Shown here piece after piece: positions 1 through 5,956 of a stretch of DNA of 5,956 nt. The notes beneath the pieces are model-generated. The model did not search any database. It was given only the letters and a program-made list of their open reading frames with translations, and was not told where the DNA came from. Every line of letters starts with the position of its first letter. The first letter of the stretch is position 1. A program made the position numbers and the translations under genes. Where the stretch lies: contig SKPT01000333.1 of NCBI GenBank assembly GCA_007119405.1, forward strand, positions 1-5,956. Reading direction: 5' to 3'. This stretch comes from Phycisphaeraceae bacterium (GTDB taxonomy: Bacteria > Planctomycetota > Phycisphaerae > Phycisphaerales > Phycisphaeraceae).

Positions 1-780
1 CACGCCCGCGGCCGCCAGGATCAGCAGCCACGTCAGCGCCCCGCCACCCCCCCCGCCACGCGCCCCGCCACGCGCCGCGCCACGCGCCGCGCCGCTGCGC
101 CACCGCCGCACGATCGCCTCGATCGCGAACACGCCCAGGATCATCGGCGAGGTCATCTGCGTCATGAACGCCAGCACAAAGAACACCCCGCATGCCAGCA
201 GCGTCCGTCCCGACCGCCGCGTCACCCCGTCGTAGTAGAGGATCAGGCAGATGTTGTACAGCAGAATCTGCTGAATGTAGAACCGCCCGGCCTGCGATAG
301 CCACAGGTGCCACGTCGCCACCGCCAGCAGCGCCGTAAACACCAGGGCCGTGCGCCGGTCCACCAGGCGCTGCGTCAGCCACCCGAGGATGAACACGCTG
401 GCGATGCCGATGACCGCCGACGGCAGCCGCAGCGTCGCCTCGTCGATCCCCGCCGCCCGCCACGTGCCCATCGCGTGCGGCGAGACGCTGCCCGGGTCGA
501 TGCCCTGCACCCAAAGCCCGATCTGCGTCGGCACGTACGCCAGCGGCCGCAGCCAGTAGTCGATGTTCGGCTCGCGGGTCACGTGGTAGATCAGAAACAG
601 CTCGTCGATCCACATGCTCGGCTCGCCAAGACGAAACAGCCGCAGCGCCGCCGCCACGGCCGTCAGCCCCAGCAGGCAGAGCAGGAACATGCCCCGGCTC
701 ACCGGTTGGGCCCCGGAGGCCGGATCGCGCTCAACGCTTGCGCCGACGCGGCGGCTGGGTTCGACCCGGGCTTGTGTCAT
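1..780 (-). CDS. GT39/PMT-like membrane glycosyltransferase, N-terminal 260 residues (3' end beyond window)
   Basis: Probable integral-membrane GT-C glycosyltransferase (GT39, ArnT/PMT-like), which would use a polyprenyl-phosphate sugar donor on the outer face of the inner membrane. A polar N-terminus (residues 1-28) precedes a first membrane segment at about 30-46. The loop after it carries the S-x-W-x-D-E signature (S55, W57, D59, E60), where GT-C enzymes keep their catalytic acidic residue. Later hydrophobic stretches lie at about 120-138, 144-160, 170-183, 195-206, 210-222 and 248-260. An SQAGRFY stretch (162-168) resembles the conserved Arg/Tyr segment of this family. The ATG at 780 is supported by an AAAGGA ribosome binding site and lies 16 bp after the flippase stop, so the two are probably cotranscribed. 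A Gly/Arg-rich loop (about 229-247) is unusual. The open frame continues past base 1, so the C-terminal half is unseen. The family call is fairly sure; the sugar and acceptor are unknown. Confidence 0.82.
   Translation of the reverse strand, partial: MTQARVEPSRRVGASVERDPASGAQPVSRGMFLLCLLGLTAVAAALRLFRLGEPSMWIDELFLIYHVTREPNIDYWLRPLAYVPTQIGLWVQGIDPGSVSPHAMGTWRAAGIDEATLRLPSAVIGIASVFILGWLTQRLVDRRTALVFTALLAVATWHLWLSQAGRFYIQQILLYNICLILYYDGVTRRSGRTLLACGVFFVLAFMTQMTSPMILGVFAIEAIVRRWRSGAARGAARGGARGGGGGGALTWLLILAAAGV
55..88. repeat. 12-bp tandem repeat, three copies, beside an 8-C homopolymer
   Basis: The 10-mer GCCACGCGCC occurs at 55-64, 67-76 and 79-88, exactly 12 bp apart, with two variable bases between copies. 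Immediately left of it is a run of eight C at 47-54 (eight G on the coding strand). Both lie inside the minus-strand glycosyltransferase gene and encode a four-residue Ala/Arg/Gly periodicity followed by six glycines in a loop between membrane segments. A 12-bp unit preserves the frame if copy number changes, whereas slippage in the G tract would shift it. Confidence 0.75.
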
Positions 781-788
781 CACCGATA

Positions 789-794
789 TCCTTT
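789..794 (-). promoter_or_regulatory. Ribosome binding site for the GT39-like gene
   Basis: On the minus strand AAAGGA lies 8 nt before the ATG at 780, inside the 16-nt gap after the flippase stop codon (797-799). It is the clearest Shine-Dalgarno match in the operon and fixes the start of the glycosyltransferase. Confidence 0.7.
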
Positions 795-796
795 GC

Positions 797-2260
797 TCAC
801 GAGGCGACGCCGCCCACGGCCGGCGAACGCAGCGACCGCCAGGCAAGCCAGCCCAGCGGTGCTGACACGACCAGCAGCACGGCGCATCGCACCGCGCTGA
901 GCACCACGTCCTCCAGCAGCGTCGCCGGGTTGTCGGGAATCAGGATCAACAGACCCACCACGAGCATCACCAGGGCCGCGTAGCCGCCGATCCACCCCAT
1001 CACCGTGGGCATCACGGCCCGGCCCCGGACGCCGGTGGCGCGCATCGCCAGATGCATCAGCAGCACCGCGTGCAGCGCCAGGCCCACCGCCATCACCATC
1101 GCAAGCTCGACCAGACCGCCGCCGCCAAGCAGCGCCCACCCGGCCCCGACGACGACCACCGCCACCGCCGCAGCCCGGCTGGCGATGATCTGCCCCGGGC
1201 GCGACAACGCGATCAGCACCGTCGCCGAGAACGTCACACTGATCGCCGGCAGGCTCGCGAGCATGAGCAGGCGACCCGGAGCCACCGCCTGCTCATAGGC
1301 CGGCAGCAGCCAGCGGATCGGCAGATGAAGCAGCAGTGCGCCCAGGCCGATCACCGGCAGGCCCAGCCCGACCAGCCAACGCGTGCCCTCGATCAACAAC
1401 GGACCCATCGCCAGCGGACTCTTTGACCGCCCCAGCCGCCAGCGCAAATGCGGCAGCGCGACGTCGCCGGCCACGGCCGGGAGCAGCATCACCATCGCCG
1501 TGAAATAGCTCTGGATCGCATAGATTCCAAGCTCCCGCGGCGGCCGCAGCAGCCACAGCATCAGCTTGTCCGCGCTCCACAGCAGCACCAGCAGCAGCTC
1601 CGCCAGCACGATCGGCCACGCCACGACAATCAGCCGCAGCGTGTGCCGCCAGCGCAGCACCGGCCACGGGTACGCCGGGCCCACGATCGGCAGCAATACC
1701 AGCAGCACCACGTTCGACCCGATCACCGACACCAGCAGGCCGTCCAGCCCGAACCACAACGCCCCGACGATCCCCCCCACGCACATCAGCACCGCCCCCA
1801 CCGACTCGCTCACCGCGATCCACCCGAAGCGGCGCTGCGCCGCCAGCGCGCTTTCGTAGACATCCATCGCCTGCTGCGTGACGATCGCCAGCGCCGCCAA
1901 ATACCACCACCGCCGCACCGCCGCGTCCGCGCTCCATCCGCCGAGCGCCATCGCCACGACGATCGCCGCCACCAGCGCGCCGAGCAGCGTCGCCCCGGCC
2001 GCGACACGCTGGTGCGCCAGCGCCCGCCGCAGCGAGCCGGCCCCCTCGGCATGCGGCGAGCACTGCACCATCGCCGTGCCCGTGCCCGCGTCCGTGTACT
2101 CGCTCAGCAGCAACACCAGGCGCACCGCGCTCCACACGCCGAACGCCGCCGGCCCCAGCACGTACGCCACCACCAGCCCCCGGACCACGAACAGCCCCTC
2201 GGCCAGGTAGTTGGCAAAGGCCACGTAGGAGAACTGCCTCAACAGCGACCAGCGCGTCAT
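797..2260 (-). CDS. Polysaccharide flippase (Wzx-like, MOP superfamily)
   Basis: Predicted inner-membrane flippase of the MOP (Polysacc_synt/MatE-like) superfamily that would move an undecaprenyl-linked glycan from the cytoplasmic to the periplasmic face. The 487-residue product is the usual length for the family. I count about 14 hydrophobic segments: roughly 12-34, 38-54, 88-106, 117-133, 148-170, 173-195, 207-228, 245-265, 295-313, 330-352, 358-378, 383-402, 420-441 and 452-474. The N-terminal region LGPAAFGVWSAV (35-46), followed by SEYTDAGTGTAMVQ (53-66), is the typical signature of these transporters. The ATG at 2260 has only a weak GGGA element before it, and a 12-bp palindrome lies just upstream. 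The gene sits 52 bp after a FemAB-like gene and 16 bp before the glycosyltransferase, in one probable operon. Substrate cannot be read from sequence. A MATE drug exporter is less likely given the neighbours. Confidence 0.88.
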   Translation of the reverse strand: MTRWSLLRQFSYVAFANYLAEGLFVVRGLVVAYVLGPAAFGVWSAVRLVLLLSEYTDAGTGTAMVQCSPHAEGAGSLRRALAHQRVAAGATLLGALVAAIVVAMALGGWSADAAVRRWWYLAALAIVTQQAMDVYESALAAQRRFGWIAVSESVGAVLMCVGGIVGALWFGLDGLLVSVIGSNVVLLVLLPIVGPAYPWPVLRWRHTLRLIVVAWPIVLAELLLVLLWSADKLMLWLLRPPRELGIYAIQSYFTAMVMLLPAVAGDVALPHLRWRLGRSKSPLAMGPLLIEGTRWLVGLGLPVIGLGALLLHLPIRWLLPAYEQAVAPGRLLMLASLPAISVTFSATVLIALSRPGQIIASRAAAVAVVVVGAGWALLGGGGLVELAMVMAVGLALHAVLLMHLAMRATGVRGRAVMPTVMGWIGGYAALVMLVVGLLILIPDNPATLLEDVVLSAVRCAVLLVVSAPLGWLAWRSLRSPAVGGVAS

Positions 2261-2273
2261 CGGGCATGTCCCA

Positions 2274-2285
2274 GCCCCGCGGGGC
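2274..2285. repeat. Perfect 12-bp palindrome in the flippase leader
   Basis: GCCCCGCGGGGC is its own reverse complement and ends 13 nt before the flippase start codon. It has no loop of its own and no following T-run, so it does not look like an intrinsic terminator. It could form a small hairpin near the translation start or be a protein site. In DNA this rich in G and C, chance is a serious alternative. Confidence 0.5.
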
Positions 2286-2312
2286 GTTCACCCTCTGCCG
2301 ACCCCAGCCGAT

Positions 2313-3602
2313 CTACCGGCCCGCCTCCTCCAGCGCCGGCGCGGCCACCGCCCCGCCGCGCTCCCGCGATGCATCGCACTCGCGCATCACCGCCCCGAGC
2401 CGGGTCGAGTCCATCGCCGGCAGCAGCCGCACATCCAGATCGCGCACCCGCCCATCCGTCAGCGCCGCCCGCTGCACCCGCTCCACGTTCGGCGCCATGA
2501 CGTACAGCCGACGCAGGCCCTGCATCGCGTACGTCGTCGCCAGGCGCTCCACCTCCTCAGCCTCGGCCGGGCGGTCGCACACCACCACGCCCGAGAGTCG
2601 CCCACCGTCGTGCACCGCGACAGGCAGACTCGCCAGCACCCGACTCAGCCGCGTGCTCGGCCGGTCCCAGCGCAGGTAGAAGTTGCAATGCGTGATCTGC
2701 CCGCCACGCAGCCCCGCGCCCCATCGCTTCTTGTAGAGCAGCACCCCGTCGTTGAGCACGGGCCGGCTCATCGCCATGTCGTAGGACGCCGCCCCCAGGT
2801 GGTGCGCCAGCTCGAACGAGAACACGTCCATCGCCGGCGCCACCCCGCGCTTGAGCAGTTCCACGTCTCCGCCCGCCGTGCCGCCCACCCAACTGTACAG
2901 CACACCGTCCTCGACGCTGTAGATCGTCCCCGCGATCAGCATGTCGCCGTCGATGATCCACATCAGGCCGCCCAGCATGAAGCCGGAGCGCAGATAGCCC
3001 CACGTCGTGGCGTCCGCGAACGCACCGAAGCGGGCGCGGACGAACGGCAGGTACATCTCGTGATAGAAGCGATCGAAATCCTCGAAGCGGTGCGACACCT
3101 CCCATCGCAGCCCCGCCTTGCGCAACGCGCGGAGATTGCCATGCTGGCCCCGCCTGGCCTGGGGCGGCAGCGAGCCGTCGGCCGGCACGTCCGCCCGGCT
3201 GCTGACACTCTCGGGCACCGCCACGTAACGCCGCCCCAGCCACCGCCGACCCAGGCCTGCGTGAAAACGCGCGATGACCAGATCCACCTCCGCCGCCAGC
3301 GCGTCCAGCACCGCCGGCAGCCGCGGCCAGACCACCCGCCCAAGCGTCGCCTCCGACTCACTGATCCGCGGCCAATGCTCCTGAAGCAGCTCCGCATAGC
3401 CGCGCCCATGGTCCGCCACGACAATGCGCGCCGGCTTATCGCCATCGACCGGCAGGTCGTATCGCCGAAGCACGATCGGCCAGCGCGCCACCGCCGCCGC
3501 CAGATGCAGCGGCTTCATCACCGCGTTGCGCAGCCGCGTGGGCGTGCGCGCGTACACGTGGCTGCCCAACCGATTGTCCAGCACCCGCTGTAGCAACGAC
3601 AT
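2313..3602 (-). CDS. FemAB/GNAT-like transferase, second paralogue
   Basis: 429-residue soluble protein of the FemAB-like branch of the GNAT fold (Acetyltransf_6/BioF2-like). Relatives transfer acyl groups or aminoacyl groups to cell-wall precursors, sugars or lipids. An N-terminal part (1-115) leads to a conserved block: VPADG (139-143), NLRALRKA (156-163), HRFEDFDRFYHEMYLPF (171-187), GGLMWI (211-216), GTAGGDVELLKRGV (241-254) and SRPVLNDGVLLYKKRWGA (279-296). The closing K-x-x-W-G-like end is the FemAB-type hallmark. A C-terminal part (about 333-429) reads like a beta-alpha-beta unit (LSGVVVCD, then GLRRLYVMAP) and is unassigned. No signal peptide or membrane span is seen. The frame stays open upstream to a possible start at 3704, but that adds 34 Arg-rich residues overlapping the preceding gene. 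The ATG at 3602 gives an N-terminus matching the neighbouring paralogue (LLQRV against MMQCV) and nearly the same length. Donor and acceptor are unknown. Confidence 0.8.
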   Translation of the reverse strand: MSLLQRVLDNRLGSHVYARTPTRLRNAVMKPLHLAAAVARWPIVLRRYDLPVDGDKPARIVVADHGRGYAELLQEHWPRISESEATLGRVVWPRLPAVLDALAAEVDLVIARFHAGLGRRWLGRRYVAVPESVSSRADVPADGSLPPQARRGQHGNLRALRKAGLRWEVSHRFEDFDRFYHEMYLPFVRARFGAFADATTWGYLRSGFMLGGLMWIIDGDMLIAGTIYSVEDGVLYSWVGGTAGGDVELLKRGVAPAMDVFSFELAHHLGAASYDMAMSRPVLNDGVLLYKKRWGAGLRGGQITHCNFYLRWDRPSTRLSRVLASLPVAVHDGGRLSGVVVCDRPAEAEEVERLATTYAMQGLRRLYVMAPNVERVQRAALTDGRVRDLDVRLLPAMDSTRLGAVMRECDASRERGGAVAAPALEEAGR

Positions 3603-3613
3603 CGTCCCATCAG

Positions 3614-3618
3614 CTCCC
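3614..3618 (-). promoter_or_regulatory. Possible ribosome binding site for the second FemAB-like gene
   Basis: Minus-strand GGGAG lies 11 nt before the ATG at 3602, within the 49-bp gap after the upstream paralogue. The spacing is long, so it is only moderate support. It still favours 3602 over the overlapping upstream start at 3704. Confidence 0.4.
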
Positions 3619-3651
3619 GTCCCCCCGGCTACCCGATCCAATGTTCCGCGA

Positions 3652-4938
3652 TCAAGGCGAGGTCCCGGCCTCCGCCCGCACCGGCGACGCCGCCGCTCGC
3701 CCACCCGCGCCGCGACACAGCCACGCGCTGATCTGTCCCGAACTGCCCGGCCCCACCAGCGTCAGACCGTGACCGGCCGGCAGCTCGACGCCCACCGGCG
3801 CGTCGCAACCGGGCGCGATCAGCCACATGCCACGCAGCCCCGGCACGACCAGCTCGCCCGCCAGCTCCGCCGCAGCCGCGCGATCAACCTCGGCGGCGCA
3901 TGCGCCCAGCCCGGCCAGCCCGACACCGTCGTCCACAATCAGCGGCAGACGATGCAGCAGACGCCCCACCGCCGCGTTGAAACGGTCCCACCGCACGAAC
4001 AGCTCGTACGGCGTCGCGCCGCCCCCGCCCAGCACCGCGCCCCACCGGCTCTTGTAGCGCAGCACGCCATCGGTCAGGCACGGCCGGCTCAGCCCCATGT
4101 CGCAGTATCGCAGCCCCAGCCGATGCGCCAGCTCGAACGCGAACGCATCCGTCGCCGGCATCACGCCTCGCTTGAGCAGCTCGACGTCGCCCCCGGCCGT
4201 GCCGGCAGCGACGCTGACCAGCGCATCGCGCTCCACGCTGTAGATCAGCCCCCCGAGCACCTCGTCCCGCTCGTCGACAATCCACATCAGCCCGCCACGC
4301 AGAAAGCTGCTCAACAGCCGCGGCCGGCTGCGCGTCGACGCCTGCGCACCGAACCGCTGCCGGGCAAACGGCACGTACATCGACTCGTAGAACCGCTCAA
4401 AGTCCTCACGCCGGTGCGAGACCCGCCAACCAAGCCGCGCCCGGCGAAGCAGACGCAGATTGCGCGACTGGCTCCGCCTCGCCCGCGCCGGCAGCGCCCC
4501 GTCAGCCGGCACCTCCGCCCGGCAGGCGACCGCCTCCGGCACACGCAGGTAGCGATCGTCGAGGCGCAAGCGCCCAAGGCCGCGAGGCAGACGAACCATC
4601 AGCAGATCCGCCTCCGCCGCCAGCCGGTCCAGCGCCGCCGACAGCCCGAGCCACGAAGCACCCACCGCCGTCGGCGACGCGACCGGGGCATCGTCAAACA
4701 GCGGCTGGACGAAATAGCTCACGCAAGGCTGGTCATCGACCACCACCACGCGGGTCGGATCACCCGCCTGCGCCAACGACCCATCGAATTGCAGGATCGG
4801 TAGCCGTGGACGCATCAGCGCCGCGCCGTGTCGCGCCAGCCGATCAACGGCGCGCACGAACGTCGGCGGCATCCGCGCATGCACATGGCTCAACCCATGA
4901 GCAAGCGATTGTCTGACGCACTGCATCATCACGGCCAC
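3652..4938 (-). CDS. FemAB/GNAT-like transferase, first paralogue (GTG start)
   Basis: 428-residue soluble transferase of the same FemAB/GNAT-like family as the gene directly downstream, and first gene of the probable minus-strand operon. Shared landmarks in order are VPADG (143-147), NLRLLRRA (160-167), HRREDFERFYESMYVPF (175-191), GGLMWI (215-220), GTAGGDVELLKRGV (246-259, identical in both copies) and SRPCLTDGVLRYKSRWGA (284-301). By hand I count about 60% identity over an 86-position core stretch. The N-terminal 110 residues and the tail after about 340 are much more diverged; the tail keeps a GLRGMWLIAP stretch (367-376). The GTG at 4938 is preferred because GGAG lies 5 nt upstream and the length then matches the paralogue. 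ATG codons at 4929 and 4926 are alternatives. Acceptor, and whether the donor is acyl-CoA or aminoacyl-tRNA, cannot be told. Confidence 0.8.
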   Translation of the reverse strand: MAVMMQCVRQSLAHGLSHVHARMPPTFVRAVDRLARHGAALMRPRLPILQFDGSLAQAGDPTRVVVVDDQPCVSYFVQPLFDDAPVASPTAVGASWLGLSAALDRLAAEADLLMVRLPRGLGRLRLDDRYLRVPEAVACRAEVPADGALPARARRSQSRNLRLLRRARLGWRVSHRREDFERFYESMYVPFARQRFGAQASTRSRPRLLSSFLRGGLMWIVDERDEVLGGLIYSVERDALVSVAAGTAGGDVELLKRGVMPATDAFAFELAHRLGLRYCDMGLSRPCLTDGVLRYKSRWGAVLGGGGATPYELFVRWDRFNAAVGRLLHRLPLIVDDGVGLAGLGACAAEVDRAAAAELAGELVVPGLRGMWLIAPGCDAPVGVELPAGHGLTLVGPGSSGQISAWLCRGAGGRAAASPVRAEAGTSP

Positions 4939-4943
4939 AGCTT

Positions 4944-4947
4944 CTCC
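4944..4947 (-). promoter_or_regulatory. Ribosome binding site deciding a GTG start
   Basis: Minus-strand GGAG, followed by AAGCT, sits 5 nt before the GTG at 4938. The two in-frame ATG codons at 4929 and 4926 would be 14 and 17 nt away, which is too far, so this site argues for GTG initiation. Confidence 0.55.
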
Positions 4948-4965
4948 GCGGCGACGTTACGGACG

Positions 4966-4979
4966 CCGCGTCAACGCGG
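4966..4979. repeat. Inverted repeat, 6-bp arms with 2-bp spacer
   Basis: CCGCGT, spacer CA, ACGCGG form a perfect inverted repeat 28 bp upstream of the GTG start of the first FemAB-like gene. Size and position would suit a repressor or activator half-site pair in the 5' leader or promoter of the minus-strand operon. No regulator is recognised and chance is possible at this base composition. Confidence 0.4.
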
Positions 4980-5118
4980 TCAAGCATCGGCCGGCGCAGG
5001 GCAAGCAGTTTCACCCGAACTTGGGGTTAATACGGATGCGCCTTGCCGCTTCGCGAAAAGCCATGTCTCCCCGCACAACCCATCATCTGCATCGCACGCG
5101 AGAGACTCCGCCCGGCAC

Positions 5119-5137
5119 TCAACGAATAACGAGTTGA
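5119..5137. repeat. Inverted repeat overlapping the putative -35 box
   Basis: TCAAC (5119-5123) and GTTGA (5133-5137) are complementary arms around a 9-bp AT-rich spacer that holds the second copy of a repeated AACGA. The right arm overlaps the putative TTGACG -35 box, so the repeat is placed where a transcription factor could block or assist polymerase. The arms are only 5 bp. Confidence 0.3.
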
Positions 5138-5163
5138 CGTCTTTGCGCAACCACGCCTATGGT
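5134..5163 (+). promoter_or_regulatory. Putative sigma70-type promoter for the pyruvyl transferase gene
   Basis: TTGACG (5134-5139, 5 of 6 to consensus) is followed after 18 bp by TATGGT (5158-5163, 4 of 6). Transcription would begin near 5170 and leave a leader of about 175 nt before the ATG at 5345. It is the best plus-strand match in the gap and sits in its most AT-rich part, but the spacing is one base longer than ideal. Confidence 0.4.
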
Positions 5164-5344
5164 CGCCGCGGACGCCGCAGCAGATGCGCCGCGTCAGCGA
5201 GGCACGAATGGATCACGCACGCAGGCAAGTCGCCTTCCGGCAGGTAATGGATTCCTCGCCTTGGCCTACGCGTTTCCTCCACGCTCGCCTCATCAAATGT
5301 GGTGAGCCAGGCGCGTTTCGCTTACGTTCCGCACGGGGCCTGCC

Positions 5345-5956
5345 ATGCTGACAAGCGATCCGAGCCCGCAGCCCGGCCCCGCGTCGGTGTCGCGCCGCCA
5401 CCGCGCCACCGACTCATCGACACGGCCGCCCCGCCGCGTGCTCATTCTCTGCGGCGATGCCGATGGCAACCTCGGCGATCGCGCCATCGTCCAGGCCATG
5501 TGCCATGCCCTGCGTCAGGCCGCGCCGCACCTGGACCTGCACCTGACCGTTCCCAGCGCCAGCGCCGAACGCGCCGCCGGCGCGTACAACGCGGCCACCC
5601 TGCCCACCGGACCGCGCGCCCTGCCGGCCCTCCTCCGCGCCGCCCGTGGAAGCGACCTGGTGATCTGCGGCGGCGGCGGCCTGTTCCAGGACGACGACAG
5701 CCTCATCAAGATGCCCTACTGGGCCATGCGCCTGGCGCTGGTCCGCCACCTCGGCCGCGCCCGCCGCATCGCCGGCGTGTCGCTGGGCATTGGACCCCTG
5801 CACGCCGCGACCAGCCGCCACTTCGCCCGACGCGCGCTGACGCGCCTGGACCCGCTCTCCGCCCGCGATCCGCTGGCCTGCGAGCTGGCGCGGTCGATCA
5901 CCGGTCGACACGTGGAACTGGCGCCCGACCCGGCGCTGCTGCTCGAGCCCGCCCCG
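5345..5956 (+). CDS. Polysaccharide pyruvyl transferase (CsaB-like), N-terminal 204 residues (3' end beyond window)
   Basis: Predicted polysaccharide pyruvyl transferase (PF04230 family, CsaB/WcaK-like), which uses phosphoenolpyruvate to place a ketal-pyruvate on a sugar of a surface glycan, adding negative charge. After a Pro/Ser/Arg-rich leader (1-30) come a Rossmann-type first strand RRVLILCGDADGNLGDRAI (30-48), with the NLGD signature at 42-45, then ICGGGGLFQDD (107-117), GVSLGIGPL (144-152), SARDP (172-176) and ELAPDPALLL (191-200). These are the family landmarks in the expected order. An in-frame stop at 5303-5305 with no start codon after it makes the ATG at 5345 the first possible start; GGGG at 5335-5338 is a weak ribosome binding site 6 nt upstream. 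The frame is open to the window edge, so about the last 40% is probably missing. It is divergent from the flippase operon, fitting the same glycan locus. Sugar target unknown. Confidence 0.85.
   Translation, partial: MLTSDPSPQPGPASVSRRHRATDSSTRPPRRVLILCGDADGNLGDRAIVQAMCHALRQAAPHLDLHLTVPSASAERAAGAYNAATLPTGPRALPALLRAARGSDLVICGGGGLFQDDDSLIKMPYWAMRLALVRHLGRARRIAGVSLGIGPLHAATSRHFARRALTRLDPLSARDPLACELARSITGRHVELAPDPALLLEPAP

Larger units (their letters stand above)
4939..5344. other. 406-bp divergent intergenic region
   Basis: No convincing gene lies here. Short frames on both strands have low-complexity, Arg/Ser-rich translations without recognisable motifs. The region separates the starts of two divergent units, the minus-strand FemAB/flippase operon and the plus-strand pyruvyl transferase, so it should hold both promoters. 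It is visibly less GC-rich than the genes, notably at 5020-5035 and 5120-5150. It contains a plausible plus-strand promoter and two short inverted repeats, listed separately. For the minus strand I found only a TATTAA (-10-like) at 5027-5032 without a matching -35, so that promoter is unresolved. There is no terminator or riboswitch that I can recognise. Confidence 0.7.

Noticed and set aside
1293..2291. Minus-strand 332-residue frame overlapping the flippase in another frame
   Set aside because: Its translation is Gly/Ala/Arg-rich low complexity; the overlapping flippase frame has about 14 membrane segments and family motifs.
3603..3704. 34-residue N-terminal extension of the second FemAB-like protein
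   Set aside because: It is Arg-rich, overlaps the end of the upstream gene, and has no counterpart in the paralogue; the start at 3602 aligns with the paralogue.
1448..4803. Long plus-strand open frames (350 residues at 1448-2500, 327 at 2610-3593, 459 at 3424-4803) opposite the minus-strand genes
   Set aside because: Their translations are rich in Arg, Gln, His and Pro without domain motifs, as expected of the antisense frame of high-GC coding DNA. The opposite strand has clear family signatures throughout.
5027..5032. TATTAA as a minus-strand -10 box
   Set aside because: No acceptable -35 hexamer lies 16-18 bp upstream on that strand, so I did not list it as a promoter.
4828..5247. Plus-strand 139-residue frame spanning the 5' end of the first FemAB-like gene and the intergenic gap
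   Set aside because: Its first part is antisense to a well-supported gene and the remainder is Ser/Arg/His-rich without motifs.
5262..5278. Sigma54-like element (TGGC followed by TTTCC) upstream of the pyruvyl transferase
   Set aside because: The essential GC at the -12 element is absent, so it does not meet the sigma54 consensus.
5213..5911. Minus-strand frames of 62, 68 and 165 residues around and opposite the pyruvyl transferase
   Set aside because: They are shadows of the plus-strand frame or Arg-rich intergenic translations; no ribosome binding site or motif supports them.

Overview
The window is very GC-rich DNA (about 70% by eye) carrying part of a surface-polysaccharide or exopolysaccharide assembly locus. 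It holds no RNA genes, insertion sequences or CRISPR array that I can see. Codon use (G/C in third positions), the lack of any clear terminator and the gene types fit a high-GC, environmental, Gram-negative-type bacterium. A planctomycete of the Phycisphaerae type is one possibility, but there is no marker gene here and this is a weak guess.

Layout: four genes lie on the minus strand and read leftwards from about 4938 to the left edge. In transcription order they are: a FemAB/GNAT-like transferase (3652-4938, GTG start), a second, clearly paralogous FemAB/GNAT-like transferase (2313-3602), a 14-segment MOP-superfamily polysaccharide flippase (797-2260), and the N-terminal part of a membrane glycosyltransferase of the GT39/PMT-like GT-C type (1-780, cut by the window edge). 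The gaps are 49, 52 and 16 bp, so these four probably form one operon. A 406-bp non-coding region (4939-5344) separates this operon from a divergent plus-strand gene (5345 to the right edge, incomplete). That gene encodes a CsaB-like polysaccharide pyruvyl transferase, and a plausible sigma70-type promoter lies in front of it.

How the genes may work together (inference): the GT39-like enzyme would transfer a sugar from a lipid-linked donor at the membrane. The flippase would move the undecaprenyl-linked glycan across the inner membrane. The pyruvyl transferase would add acidic ketal-pyruvate groups, and the two FemAB/GNAT-like enzymes would acylate or aminoacylate the sugar or its lipid carrier. 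The most unusual point is the tandem pair of FemAB/GNAT-like paralogues. They are almost the same length (429 and 428 residues), about 60% identical in the core, and diverge at both ends. Both carry an extra C-terminal region that I cannot assign.
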